DNA of 64,000 nucleotides from Phragmites australis (GCF_958298935.1 NC_084921.1:33296001-33360000); one strand, 5' to 3'; shown: positions 37,085 through 51,500, counted from the stretch's first letter. Numbers and translations are program-made. The notes: generated by a model from the letters alone, not told the origin.

Positions 37085-37098
37085 GGCTCTGATATCAC
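37085..37098 (-). other. Primer-binding site of the Copia element
   Basis: Directly inside the right LTR the minus strand reads GTGATATCAGAGCC, close to TGGTATCAGAGC, the initiator-Met tRNA-complementary PBS common in plant Copia elements. Confidence 0.75.
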
Positions 37099-37766
37099 TA
37101 TTGGGTAACAGGTAGGCTACGCTAACATAAAATAATTTTTCTCTACCACGTTTAACAAAGAAATCATCCGAGTAGGGGTTCATAAATATTTACCACTAGA
37201 CACTCAGCACAACGGAAGAAGTTATGGTAGACCGATCCAACTTCGTGCATCGTGTCCTCGACTAGCCCTGACCACGTGCACCGTGTCCTCGACCAGCTCC
37301 AACCACATGCACTGCGTCCTCGACCAGCTCCGAGCAGTACCGCGTGTTCCTCGACCACCTTCGTGATCACGAAGTGGATATAGTCGATCACCTCCGTAAC
37401 CCGTAGAGGAAGTAGTCGAACTCATCCTAGTATCCTTGTCGCCGATTAGCACCGTAGCAATTGCAGCAGTGCCTCCACAGTATGCACACGTATAGGGACG
37501 GAACGCCATATGTCGGTGTGCTAGCACCGCGCACCCGACTAGGGTTCTGCAGGGAGTTCGAGAAGAGGTGGCGGAAAGGGTTTTGGTGGCCGAATTAACT
37601 CATGCGCCCACAGCTCCTGCCTCCTCTTATACAGAGTACGTTAATGGACCTTTAATCACATTAAAACCCATTATGACTATAAACTCTAATATACATTTAA
37701 TCATATTAAATCCTATTCATAGATCCAATCTGCATACACAATCGCCTCTAGGGCATATCACCAACA
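37099..37766 (-). repeat. Copia 5' LTR (668 bp)
   Basis: Partner of 30701-31256. It contains three tandem copies of a roughly 33-bp unit around cgtgtcctcgaccagctcc (37250-37335) and an extra block at about 37510-37575 that the other LTR lacks. Confidence 0.88.
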
Positions 37767-37972
37767 CTACCCTACCCTGGCCGAATGCCAACAAAGAGCT
37801 TCCGTCTTTCTCTGTCTATCTCAATCTCAATCCCCTACCACAAATCAGCGCTCACTACAGCTTACATTAATTCTTTCTCATGCATTGTATTCACTAGTTG
37901 ATGCCAACTAGTGCAAGGATGTATTCATGTAAGGCTGCTTAATGTTCCTATTGACAATCTTTGTTTCTTCAG

Positions 37973-39266
37973 GCACCAGAACCGAATTTGTTTCGACACA
38001 ATGTAGCCTGCACTGCTGAGCGAGATGGTATTACTTCATCTTTGTAGTTTTGGTCAATGATCATTCACTTCCTTAAATTTAAAATATATATTTGTTTACT
38101 CACCCTTTTTTAAAAACTTTTTTTGATTAGGCTACCTGTACTCATTAAATGCTTCCACTCTCAGCAAGCAGTGGGAATCTGTAAGTTCTGAATGTCCAAT
38201 TGTTGCATACCAATGCTGCACGGGAATATGTAGTGTTTGATTCACTGTTCTTACTTCGATTGTAGGAGGCACATGTATTTGTCCATAAAAGTATCTTTTA
38301 TATCTCAACTTCTGAACAGTATTCATCTTTTTTCAACACAGATGGGGCCTTTTTTTACAAAAGACTGTAGCATCCTTTCGCTTCTCCCTCCTACAGAAAA
38401 CTATGTTCATTCTTGGAGATTTTGGTGACATGGTCATTCACTTTACCATTTCCTTTTTTTTTTCTTCGGTGATCTTACAGCTTCAGGTTTTAGATCACAT
38501 TTCTTGCAGTAGATGTTGAGTGAGTGCCGATACTTTTAGCTCGACAGATATATCCAGAGACTGAATTTGTTTTTACTAATCTACTTGAAATCGGTTGTTC
38601 TGAGTAAGCAAAAGTCAAATGCACCTTAAGAGTTAAGACAATAAAATATAGTGTATGCTTAATTTTATTGTTTTCCCCCGCCGTGTAAATATGTGGTTGT
38701 GTCCATCTTTTATTTGCAGTTTGTCATACTAAACATAGCTTCGTATATTATATTTGTTTTTGTCAATTCTCATTACGAAGTTCTCTTTTTCTTACACCAA
38801 TTGCATAGTAGCGCCTACTTTTTCTTGACTGCTTCCTGTCTTTTTTCATCCTGAAGAAGTTTGCTAGGTTTTCTAGAAGCAGCTATAGTTTACTAACCTA
38901 ACTAAGTTGATTGTCATCTTTGCAGGACACTGCATCTACCATTTGTTTTCTGAGTGGTAGTGCTGGGAACAGCTCATGTGATGAATACAATAATCATACC
39001 AATCTAATCCATCAAGGTTGCAACCATCCCCAGATGGTAACATCTTAATATGACTTCACTCTGCTCATTGGCTTCAAGTTGACTCATTAATATATCATCT
39101 CCAATCCTAGGTTGGCCAACTTACAGCTAAATGCCGCGCTGGAGAACTGCTGCTTATACCTTCATATGCCCTCACCGTAGCTCCCTTTTTCACTCCAATT
39201 CTGCAAGAGTATTGTCATTTGTTGTTAGGTTCCATGATTTCCCTGCAAATGCTCTCCCGTACCTGA
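37973..39266 (+). CDS. Unrecognised gene, 3' portion: four phase-compatible exons
   Basis: Four exon-like blocks with consensus splice sites join in one frame: 37973-38027, 38131-38180, 38926-39036 and 39111-39266. They total 372 bp (123 codons plus TGA). Residue landmarks: APEPNLFRHNVACTAERDG, YLYSLNASTLSKQWES, TICFLSGSAGNSSCDE, GQLTAKCRAGELLLIPSYAL and a C-terminus ISLQMLSRT. I do not recognise the family. No start or upstream exon is visible; the Copia element ends 207 bp upstream, so the 5' part may have been removed or displaced. It could be a real gene end, a captured fragment, or chance; shared phase across three introns argues against chance. Confidence 0.5.
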
Positions 39267-40128
39267 GAAATAGGAGCAAGAACCTGCAGGGCCAGCCTCC
39301 ATGACTCTGTCACTTTGCTGCTTCTGGAGATGCATTGCTCTGAAGGATGAGTTCTTCATTGCACGATGAGTCAGTGCGGTTTACAGGGCCCTGGTGTGTT
39401 CATGGGACCGCGCCAAAGCATTGTAAACCGTACGACTCCTCGTGCCGGCAAAGAACTTGCGGCGATTAAGTTCAGCTTTCTTCATGCCCAACTTCTGTGA
39501 CTGGTGATGGGCTGATGGCCGTTTCTTCTTCGGAACCATGATTATGTTCTTTGTGGTAAAGTGGTCATGCTTAGCGCATGTTTAGATAGGGAGGATTGCT
39601 CTAGGAACTTTTCAGATTTAGTTCAAATTTGAACAAATCCTGGATTTTTTTTTTATCACTGTCCCCCTTATCCAGAGTTCCAGACAATTCCTTAGAAGCA
39701 AATGTAGATCTTCAGTCCTTTTTCTGAAACTGAAACAGTTGCATTCATGAGTTGCCGGGAAAATTTCATTAGAAACAATATCTCAGCGAATTGCATTTTG
39801 GTTTTTGTCTGTGTTGTCAGTCTCAGCTCCCCAATTAGATTGGAGTAAGAATACACAGACTTCATGTAGCACATTTTCCTGTAACTTTTTTGGTAGGTTC
39901 AGACATTTGCTGCGACCATATAACTGTAAGCTAGCTCTCACTTGAGTTTTCCCTTTATGTAAGCACTTATAAAATCAACTTTCTTCTCATAGTTCCTGAC
40001 GGGACGACACTTAATATTCCTCATCTTAGATTATTTAGAACAATATTCTCAAGATACATCGTCCAAATGATTTAGCACAACTGTACATAGCGGCATAGCA
40101 TTGCTGTTGCTAGAACGTCTTCACATGT
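39267..40128. other. Spacer between the gene fragment and the first aldo-keto reductase
   Basis: Mostly non-coding. From about 39890 to 40128 it aligns with 54965-55229 downstream of the second aldo-keto reductase (shared words: gtaggttca, tttgctg, aaaatcaactt, gatacatc), so the duplication extends into the 3' flank. It probably holds the 3'UTR of the first gene. Confidence 0.6.
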
Positions 40129-42220
<2,092 letters not shown>

Positions 42221-43047
42221 GGCCGCGCTGTCGTCGCAGGGGAAGGCACGAGCCAGGAGGACTATCGTTAACCAGCGGGGTAGCGGTGCCTGCGCTGCGT
42301 CTGCCGCGTGTGGCGTTGCTTGGGACAAAGTTGTCAGTGACTGGGTGGGCCGTCCAAACCTTGGAAGTTTTGATAATAATTAAACTAAATTATAGATAGT
42401 TTTTAAACAATTATAGACTAGTTTTAAAAAAAATTATAGACAGTTGCAAATCCTTAACTAATCTATAATAGCAATTTTTTTTGCGAGGACTGTAATAGCA
42501 AATTTAGCTATCAAATTCTCTTTAGAAGATAACTGTCCTTTGGCCATATAAATGGATGGAATTTTTAAGCGCTCAACATTCTTTGGCGATCCTCATATGT
42601 TTGCTACCAGTTGAACTTTCTCAATTTAATCTCCGCCCACTCGTGAGGTTTTAAGCTAACTTAGGGTACGTTTGATAGGGGTTCAGATTCTTTTAGAAAT
42701 GTTTTAGTTTCAAATTTTATTAGAAACATTTCTCTGGTGAATCAGAATCACCTGTAGAACTCGTTTGACTAGCTGTCTGGATTTAGTTTATTGAAAGAGA
42801 GGAATGTGGTGTAATTGACTATTTTATCCTTGTGTTGATATGGTGTTTGTTTGTTTTATTTGTAATAATAGCATTAGAAATAAGTGGTGACAAAATACAC
42901 AGTTTCAATACAATATTATAAATACATAGTTTCAATACAATATTACAAAATACAGGGTTTCAATACAATATTATAAATACATGGTTCCAATACAATTACA
43001 AAAATACATGGTTCCAATACAATATTACAATTGAGCTATCTTCTAAA

Positions 43048-44292
43048 TTATATTATTGCTCTTGCAAGATCATCACAGAACCTATCTATATTAATGTCAC
43101 TTGGATCAGATGTCGACGCATCAGACACATTATGAGATGGTGCATGTCGTGCATATCTTTGCTGTATCGTGGGCATATAGTCGGGATCCTCATCGCATCG
43201 TCGAAAATCTACGTCAAGTAGTGAATGATTTTCACGAATGAAATTATGGAGGCACATGGTAGCAGCCACAATCCCCTTTTGCTTGGGCACTGGATAACTC
43301 GGCATCTTGAGAAGAATTCTCCACTTGATCTTCCAAATACCAAAGGTGCGTTCAACGACATTACGAAGACTTGAGTGCAAATAGTTGAATAGCTCTTGCT
43401 CACCACTTGGAGCAAAACCCCTCCTCCAATCAGGAACATGGTACCTTTGACCCTTGTATGGTGATAAGTAGCCTGGTTTGTTTGGGTAACCGGTATCGAC
43501 AACATAATATTTTCCTATTGAAGGATGTGGCAAAGCTTGAGTATCATGTTGAATAGCATGAAAGAGCACACTTGTGTCGTGCATGGACCCAGGCTGACCA
43601 ATAGAAGCATAGGTGAAACACATGTCAAAATCAACCACTACCATCACATTTTGGGTTAGGCTTCCTGTTCTTCCAATATATCTAACATAATCTCGTGCTG
43701 GTGGTATAGCTAAGATGTGTGTTCCGTCAATGGCTCCAATACAGTCCTTAAAATGTGGCCACATCCTTTGATCCCCAGTAATCCTACTACGCACATTATT
43801 GAAGTTACGATTTTGAGGTCGTATGTAATCCTTATCCATCCTAACTAGGCACTGCAATACCTCATCAAACTTTCTACTTATTGTCTCCCCTGAGTGCTGG
43901 AATGTATTTTGAACACAACTGCTTGATCTATTTTGACCACAAATACATAGAAAGATAGCAATTGCTTCCATAGAACTAATATGGATGGTTGATTGTAGTC
44001 CATAATTGCTCACCAAAATGCCATGCAATGTATGAAACAACCTATCATTCATCCTGAACATCCTATGACTTTCTCCCAGTGTGTTCAATGTTTCCACAAG
44101 CCATGCATATCCACTCAACTGTGAGGTTCTTGGTGGATTCTTGTTATGATAGGTCATGTAATAATTGTGCATCAAAGTAACAGTATGAAATAAATTGGAT
44201 TGTATCTCTTGGTAACGACGTATTACCTCTAAAGCATTAACATCTTCATCATCGGAGTCATTCCCATTCCTTTTACTTCTAGAACTAGACAT
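43048..44292 (-). CDS. PIF/Harbinger (HARBI1-like) transposase, uninterrupted
   Basis: One open frame of about 414 residues starting MSSSRSKRNG (an upstream in-frame Met at 44310 is also possible). DDE motifs of the Harbinger family are present: CIGAIDGTHI (first Asp), ASIGQPGSMHDTSVL (with the conserved HD), VVDTGYPNKPGYLSPYKGQR, and VVERTFGIWKIKWRIL (Glu). It ends with the common AATMCLHNFIREN region. No stop or frameshift is seen, so a functional product is possible. The Myb-like partner it needs in related systems is broken in this copy. Confidence 0.93.
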   Translation of the reverse strand: MSSSRSKRNGNDSDDEDVNALEVIRRYQEIQSNLFHTVTLMHNYYMTYHNKNPPRTSQLSGYAWLVETLNTLGESHRMFRMNDRLFHTLHGILVSNYGLQSTIHISSMEAIAIFLCICGQNRSSSCVQNTFQHSGETISRKFDEVLQCLVRMDKDYIRPQNRNFNNVRSRITGDQRMWPHFKDCIGAIDGTHILAIPPARDYVRYIGRTGSLTQNVMVVVDFDMCFTYASIGQPGSMHDTSVLFHAIQHDTQALPHPSIGKYYVVDTGYPNKPGYLSPYKGQRYHVPDWRRGFAPSGEQELFNYLHSSLRNVVERTFGIWKIKWRILLKMPSYPVPKQKGIVAATMCLHNFIRENHSLLDVDFRRCDEDPDYMPTIQQRYARHAPSHNVSDASTSDPSDINIDRFCDDLARAII

Positions 44293-44539
44293 CTGTATAA
44301 TATCACACATTTAACAAGTTAATGGCTAAGGTACAACATACATAAATCACAACATACGATTCAACATTACAAGTGCAAGTCTAAGGTACGATAAACATAA
44401 GTCATAACACAAGGTTCAATATTACAAGTGCAAGCCTAAGGTACGAAAAACATAAAGATACAATCTTCATGCTACAATAGCATGTATCACATGTTGCCAT
44501 ACTTGACAAAGTGCTTCATCGAGAGCCACTGAAAATGGT

Positions 44540-45421
44540 CTAGCGGGCGTCTATAGTCATAAACATCTCCCTTTCAGCTCTCTTGGTGAACAGCTTTGTA
44601 GCAATGAAGAACTCCTTTGTACCAGGAGATGCACCACACTCCTTCACAAGGGCCATGACATCCTTGATGGAACACCCTGAGCTTTCATCCCTTTTTGCCA
44701 GTGACTCAACAGACGCTGTGGACTTCTCATTCAAAGACACAATTTTAGTAATATACTCTTGTATCCATTGTCCACCACTTGTCCTAGGTCTTTTTCCCTT
44801 GTCCATGGCACCACAAGCTCTCTTTACTTTGGCCTTCATAGGGGTTGTTATTTCTTCTGCCTCGCTGTCATCATTAGACTTTGCAAGCTCATCACCACCA
44901 TCTGATTCATCTTGAGGCATAACACCGGATGAAGCACAAAAATGGTCATCATCGGTGTTTCTAAGATCCTCAAACATAACCTTTAACTCTTCTTCATTTT
45001 GAAGTGGCTTCTCTTTGAACTTCCCGCTACCTGGAATTTCCTGTCAACATGAATGGTAAATTTTAGACAATAAAATGTGGGTCGAAACATGCTAAGAACA
45101 ATGAAATTACAATTTGCAAAATTACTTTTCTCATCTTCTTCCACCATTCCTCACTCATTTCACTGTTCCCTTGTTCTCATCCCAACCTAATCTAGTTTGT
45201 GTCACCAGTTTCTTCTAGGCACCATACTCTCGTTTCATTTTATCCCATTTGTTCTTAAATTGGGATCTTTTGTATAAAAGACTGATCCTCTTTTGAAACT
45301 TTTCTATCACATTATTGTACCCAACATTGTTCAAATGGGTACTCGAACAATTTCGACACCTCACTTATTCAGCAAATAACTCACAAACAATCATAGTGTT
45401 CTCATTAGACCATTCAGCCAT
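44540..45421 (-). pseudogene. PIF/Harbinger Myb/SANT-like ORF1, broken
   Basis: From the ATG at 45421 the frame reads MAEWSNENTMIVCELFAE, stop, then KFQKRISLLYKRSQFKNKWD, then a second stop after REYGA, where a conserved Trp is expected. This is the Myb/SANT-like trihelix pattern of PIF ORF1 proteins. A later exon (start about 45042) continues EIPGSGKFKEKP and an acidic stretch, ending near 44540. Stops and a frame break indicate a pseudogene. Confidence 0.8.
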
Positions 45422-47265
45422 CTACTTGAAAGAAGAAGAAAAAATTCAGAAAGTACTTGAAAATAGGCACAAGTGAACACTGTCCAAATCATTCAGAGAT
45501 GCACAAAGTGAATGAGAGTAGCAAAATGAGAGCAATGCACAAGTGAACAAGAGTAGAAAATTGAGAGCAATGCACCAGTGAATACCGAACAATTATACTG
45601 AACCGCACACACAAACCAGTTGCAACAGTCAGACCTCCTGAACCGCACATCATTGTCGTTGCATTTCTGCTCTCTTTTGAATGCGCTAGATGTAAGGAAG
45701 GGAGAAACAGCGAGGATAGCTCACCTTTACGGCGCGGGCGACAACACTGGCAGTGGTGGCACAGGCAGCAGGCTGGTGTCAGCGCGGTCCACGGCCTCCT
45801 GGCGAACTGGACGGTATTGCCGGCGACCTGGCATACATTGCAAATCGGTATGAACGTAGATCTAATGATTCACGGGTAGGGAGGCCTACAACATCTAATG
45901 ATTCACGGGCAGGGAGTCCTACAAAATCTAATGATTCACAGGGAAGGGCAGTGAGAACGGCTTAGGGACCTTGAAGTGCGGCGACGACGGCTGTGGCGTG
46001 GGCGGCGGGTGGGAGTTAGCAGGCTCGAGGCGATGGATGACGCAGCCTTGGGAACGGGCGACGGACGGTGCAACCTTGGGCATGAGCTGCGGGTGGCACG
46101 GGCGGCGGTGGTGCCAGCGACGGCCAGACGAGTGGGCGGCGGAGGCTGGGCGGATGGTGACTAGAGTGAAATTCGTTCGGGGCGAGGAGAGAGTGGCAGG
46201 GAACGAGCAAAGACGCACAGGCATTTTGGACCATTGGCCAGTGGCATTTGTGCATAAATTGGCTTAAAGTCCAAGGGGTTGTTCAAACTTGTCCAGTTCA
46301 AAACGGTGAGAAACGGCCTCCCAGTTGTTTTGGCATTTCAGCCTGATTCCATGGCCTGAAACGTTTCCAATGCTACCGTTCGACTTGCTCTCCGCCCGAT
46401 TTTGCTGTGAGTCCGGATCGATCCGCGGAGCCGAATGGAGCCTTATTTTGTGGGTCTCTATATAAAGTTTTATTAGTCGCAGACTGTTGCGAGTTTATTG
46501 GCAACAAAATAATATTTTCAATTCTAAGCACTATAATTTTATTTAAGAGAGTAGAATGCAGTTGCTCACTCTCAAGTCTCAAAACACCACACACACCACC
46601 AAAGTACGCGAACGCAGGCATGTGGTTCCCCAACACAGGATTGGAATATATTGGACACCATGTGCCCAAATTTGTGTACTTCTAAAATTGGTTGACGCTA
46701 ACGCTGAGTTTAGGACTTAAATTGTGGGTTGGACGCATAATCCTGTTCCTAGTCATTTGGCCACATGCTAGCTTCATATAAGTAGCCCTACCCTCTGTTT
46801 CATCTTGATTAACCTTAAGGAAAAGACAATTACAATTAGGATATGTTTAGATTTAATTTTAATGAACTCGATGAATTCTCTCGTGTTCTAAATTCTAAAG
46901 CCTTTATCAGATGAATTTTGTCATGATATGACTCTATTGTGGATCTCAATGAGTTGATTATGCTCCTATCGCTTGGGCGTAACCTTCTTCTCCTTACATA
47001 ATCGTGTTAAGGAGACATATCATACTTAAAGTCTCTGAGGGTAATCTTGTTGGATTGTATTACTTTTAAATATTTAAAATATTATTTTCTAATCTGAAGA
47101 TGGTTTTCGTGTAGAACACGACAAATTATCTAGAATACCAGGACATCCCCATGACAGTTGTGAAACCTATTATATCGGGTTAATGACATGTATATGGTAG
47201 ATACCCGTTCTAAAGATATATTATATTTATATTAAATATATAATCATTAATTATTTATTCTCGTC
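45422..47265. other. Spacer: GC-rich block then AT-rich repeat DNA
   Basis: 45700-46230 is GC-rich and opens frames on both strands, but none has splice or family support; it may be the 5' region of the PIF element. A Tourist-like terminus pattern (AAGGGGTTGTTCAAAC) occurs at about 46273. 46850-47000 shares words with 11400-11470. No gene is supported. Confidence 0.5.
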
Positions 47266-47269
47266 AACA

Positions 47270-48289
47270 GGAGCTGATGAAGACCATGGCGATTCTTGAC
47301 GGGGTTGTAAGCCGAGGGTGACAATGGTGACGCTCGACAGATTCATGCCGCCCGAAGACTCTCGGCGGAAGCTATTGGCAACTGAGGCAAAGCTCGACAG
47401 AATAGTAAGCCGAGGGTGACAGCTGTGGCGCACGATGGAGTCATACCACGCGAAGCATCTCCGTGGAAGCTGAGCCAACGATGGCGAATCTTGATAGGGT
47501 CATAAGCCGAGGGTAACGGTGGTGACACTCGACAAAGTCGTGCCACGCGAAGACTCTCAGCGGGAGCTAGTGGCGAAGCTCGATGGAGTCGTGTCACGTG
47601 AAGCCTCTCAGCGGGAACCGGTGGCGAAGCTTGATGGAGTCGTAAGCCGAGGGTGACGACGGTGGCACTTTACAGAGTCATACCGCACGAGGCCCCTCGG
47701 CTGGAGCTGGTGGCAACGATGGTGAAGCTCAACTAAGTCGAATGCCAAGGTTGACGACGATGAAGCTCGATGGAGTCATGCCACGTGAAGCCTCTCGACG
47801 GAAGCCAATGGCAAAGCTCAGTGGAATCATGCCATGCAAAGCCTCTCGACGGAAGCCATCGGCAACAGTGGCGAAACTCAACGGAGTCGTAAGTCGAGGG
47901 TGACGATGGTGGCACTCGGCGGAGTCATGCCATGCAAGGCCTCTCAGCGGGAGCCGGTGGCAACGGTGGCAAAGCTCAATCGAGTCGAAAGCTAAGGGTG
48001 ATAGCGGTGAAGCTTGAGAGAGTTGTGCCACTCAAAACCTCTCGGTGGAGGCCAGTGGAAACGGTGGCAAAGCTCGATAGATTGGAAGCTCGACAGAATC
48101 GTGCCACATGAAGCCTCTTAGCGGAAAATAGTGGCAATGGTGGCGAAGCTCAACAGAGTCGTAAGCTAGTGGCCAAGGGTGACGAGTGACGATCGGCGGA
48201 GTCATGCCACTTAAAGCCTCTCGATGGGAGCCGGTGGCAAAGCTTGATGGAGTCGAGTTACACGAAGCCTCTCAGCGGAAGGTGGTGGC
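47270..48289. repeat. Compound minisatellite, two alternating modules (about 60 and 38 bp)
   Basis: About 1 kb of degenerate tandem repeats. Module A is roughly 55-60 bp around ggagtcatgccacgtgaagc and cctctcggcggaagccggtg, ending ggcaaagct. Module B is roughly 38 bp around ggagtcgtaagccgagggtg, ending gtggcact. They alternate irregularly, with several A-B pairs of about 98 bp (for example 47815-47915, 47916-48010). Open frames inside are by-products of the repeat. The LINE inserted at its right edge. Confidence 0.85.
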
Positions 48290-48305
48290 AAAATAGTTTC
48301 ATAAT
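48290..48305. repeat. LINE target-site duplication, left copy
   Basis: aaaatagtttcataat, identical to 54813-54828, immediately before the T-run (poly-A tail of the minus-strand LINE). Confidence 0.95.
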
Positions 48306-48531
48306 TTTTTTTTTGATAACGGGGAAACCCCATTTCCATTACCAGGTAACGGATCAACGTACTTAGCAGTGTCGATTACAGCCCTGACTGAAGGGATAGA
48401 GCGAGAGAACTTCAATATTTACAGACCAAAGAATAACCGGGACAAAGAGGAAACTCTAAGAAAGGAACTGCCAAGTTTAATCATGTATCAGAGAGACAAA
48501 AGACCGAGAGGCACTGACGAACAGAGTAAAA

Positions 48532-51500
48532 CTAATTAGCGAGTTCATCAACGTCTGGCGAGTTGGAGGTGCCCGCGTCCACATTAACCTCAGAGATCAC
48601 GACTGAAGAACTGGGAATCAACAAAGAAGGAGGCATCTGGCGTTGCTGCGAAGACAAAACGTCCAAAACGGTGCTGAGAAGCCCTTGAGCGCCTTTCATC
48701 AGCTCATCCTTATCCATACCTTTTAACAGCTCTGCCCAAATTTTCAAAAAAGAGCATGAGTGAAAAATAATTTCACTAGGATCATGAATGAGTTTTTTCT
48801 CAAAACATGTTTTATTCCTAGCTTTCCAAATAGCCCAGCATATTGCTGCCAGCCCAACCACATGAAACACTTGCCCTTGGCTTAACCAAGATCGAACCCA
48901 CACATAATATTGCTGAACAGAATTAGGAATAGTATTTGCCCCAAGAAAGGAAGCCACGAAACCCCAAACAGATTTAGCAACTGGGCAAAGGAAAAATAAA
49001 TGCACACATGATTCCTGTTGAGTACAAAAGTAACAAGTGCCATCACGAGTCCACTTTCTCTTAATCATATTGTCTTTAGTCAGTAGAGCATGCTGTTCTA
49101 ATAGCCATAAAAAGATTTTGATTTTCTGAGGAACCTTTGCCTTCCAAATGTGATTAAAAGACTTATTGGGATAACCCTTCATCAACCACTTATACATAGA
49201 TTTTACAGTGAAACGACCCTTCTTCTCAAAAGACCAAGAGACCACATCCTCAGAGTCAGACAAATTGATCTGAGCCACCAAATTTTTAATAAAGGACCAT
49301 TGGTCAGAAAGTTCACTATTTAGCCATCTCCTAAATTCCAATTCTTTAAAAAAGCTTGGCAAACCAGAATATCAGAATCAACACAGATCTCATAAACATC
49401 TGTGAAAAGAACATATAAAGGTTTTGGGGTCACCCAAGCATCTTCCCAGAATCTGGTAGTTTGCCCATTTCCCACTATGCATCTCCTCTCTTGGAGGTAT
49501 AAATCTTTTACTTTGAGAAGATCACTCCAACAGGGGGAGTCTCCTTGCTTGTGTCTAACATTAACCAGCAAAGAAGAAGACAGATACTTCTTCCTAATAA
49601 TTTGTTGCCAGATGCCCTCTTTCTCTTCTAACTTCCACCACCATTTACACAAAAGTGCGAAATTCATAGCAGAAAGATTTTTAATGCCCAAACCACCTTT
49701 TTTCTTAGGAGTACAGATCAGGGCCCATTTAACCAGATGATATTTCTTTTTTGTCCCACCCCCCTGCCAGAAAAACCTTCTTCTTGCTTTATTTATATTC
49801 TTGATAACAGTCTTCGGCAAGAGATACATAGACATGTGATATATAGGCACATTGGAAAGGCTAGTATTAATAAGAATCACTCTGCCTCCAATGGATAACA
49901 GATTTCCTTTCCACACATCAAGCTTTTTATAGATTTTTTCTTCAACATTGATCCAATCAACAATACGAAGCCTACTAGGGCTGATAGGCACGCCCAGATA
50001 TTTGATTGGGAAGTATCCAATCTGACAGTGAAAGAGATTAGCATATGTTTCCAGAAGTTCATTATTACCACCAATCATCAGAACTTCACTCTTTAGAAAG
50101 TTTATTTTTAAACCAGACATTAACTCATACATATAGAGCAACAACTTAAGGTTTGTAGCTTTCTCAATATCATTTTCAATGCACAAAATGGTGTCATCAG
50201 CATATTGCAGAACAGTAATGCCATCCTCCAGTAAATGCGACACAAGACCAGTAATTTTTTTGCTTCTTTGAGCAGCATGAATCATCTTGGTCAAACATTC
50301 TGCGGCCAAGTTAAACAAGAAGGGTGAAAGTGGGTCACCCTGTCTCACCCCTTTGTAACTTCTGAAATAAGGACCAATTTGGTTATTGATTTTGACACTA
50401 AGGGTCCCATCTTTGACCACAGACTTTATCCATTTTTTCCAAAGAGGACTGAAACCTCTCAACTCCAGACAATGAAAAAGGAAAGCCCAATTCACCTTGT
50501 CATAGGCTTTCTCGAAGTCTAATTTCAAAACAATACCAATTTAATTCTTTCTTTTTGTTTCATGTAAAATTTCATGTAGGGACATTACCCCATCCATAAT
50601 ATTTCTGTTTTTAATAAAAGCATTTTGGCTATCACAAATTAGCTTGTCCATGAAAGGTTCTAACCTTGTATTTAAAACTTTGGAAATCAATTTATAAGAG
50701 CAGTTCAACAAGCAAATAGGTCTGAAATGTTGAACTTTATTAGCATTAGCAACTTTAGGCAACAGGGTGATCACTCCATAATTCAACCTTCTAACATCTA
50801 GAGAGCCAGCATAGAAATCAGTAAACAGGTTTAATAAATCTACTTTAATAACATCCCAACATTTATGAAAAAAATCAGCTGGGAATCCATCAGGGCCAGC
50901 AGCTTTATTAGTATTCATTTGAAACAAAACATTTTTAATTTCTTCCTCAGTAAAAGGGGCATCAAGAAACACATTATCTTCACTAATAAGACAACTCTTC
51001 TTTAAGAATCATTTTTCTTTTTTTAGTTTGACCAGCCAAATTACCACCCCAGCCTTTTAAATGAGCTCTTAGATTCTTCAACTTGGTTATCCAGACATCA
51101 GCACTATCTCCTGGAATACTGTTCTTCCAAATCTTATCCACTTCATTAATGAAATCAGCATGCTCTAACCAAGATGGTTCAAATTTAAACACATTTTTTT
51201 TATCACTTTTGTGGCCAACCGTAGAAACAACCAATACATTGTGATCAGAAATATCTCTAGGGACTTTTTGAACAGAAGCCAGAGGATATATACAATCCCA
51301 CTTATTACTAATCAACACTCTATCCAATCTTTCCAAGGTTGGATTCTCCCTATTATTAGACCAAGTAAAAGAACCTCCATTCATATGGAGTTCTTGTAAT
51401 TCATATACACGGATGATAGCATTAAAAGTATGAGACCACTGAGGGAGAGTATTGGGTTTGTTCTTTTCATGAGTATATCTCAAGATATTGAAATCTCCTC

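Larger units (their letters stand above)
30701..37766 (-). mobile_element. Ty1/Copia LTR retrotransposon (nearly full-length, dead)
   Basis: Two LTRs (30701-31256 and 37099-37766) bracket about 5.8 kb with Copia-type pol on the minus strand. Termini fit TG...CA on the minus strand (right LTR starts TGTTGGTGATATGCCC; left LTR ends CCCAACA). The PBS follows the right LTR. Flanking 5-mers (tcgcc and ctacc) differ, so no intact target duplication is seen. Confidence 0.9.
42664..45421 (-). mobile_element. PIF/Harbinger DNA transposon (right end unresolved)
   Basis: It contains the two typical ORFs, transposase and Myb-like, on the minus strand. A candidate left terminus reads GGGTACGTTTGATAGGGGTT at 42664, preceded by TTA (42661-42663), the PIF target site. 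I could not find the matching right inverted repeat; the element may extend to about 46260. Confidence 0.7.

Noticed and set aside
45928..46267. Pro/His/Arg-rich frames on both strands
   Set aside because: Overlapping frames on both strands of a GC-rich block without any recognisable domain.
47251..48031. Repeated SFA/HDS-type minus-strand peptides
   Set aside because: Translation of the compound minisatellite; repeat-driven, frame changes between units.
49402..49740. 112-aa plus-strand open frame
   Set aside because: Antisense of the LINE RT region.
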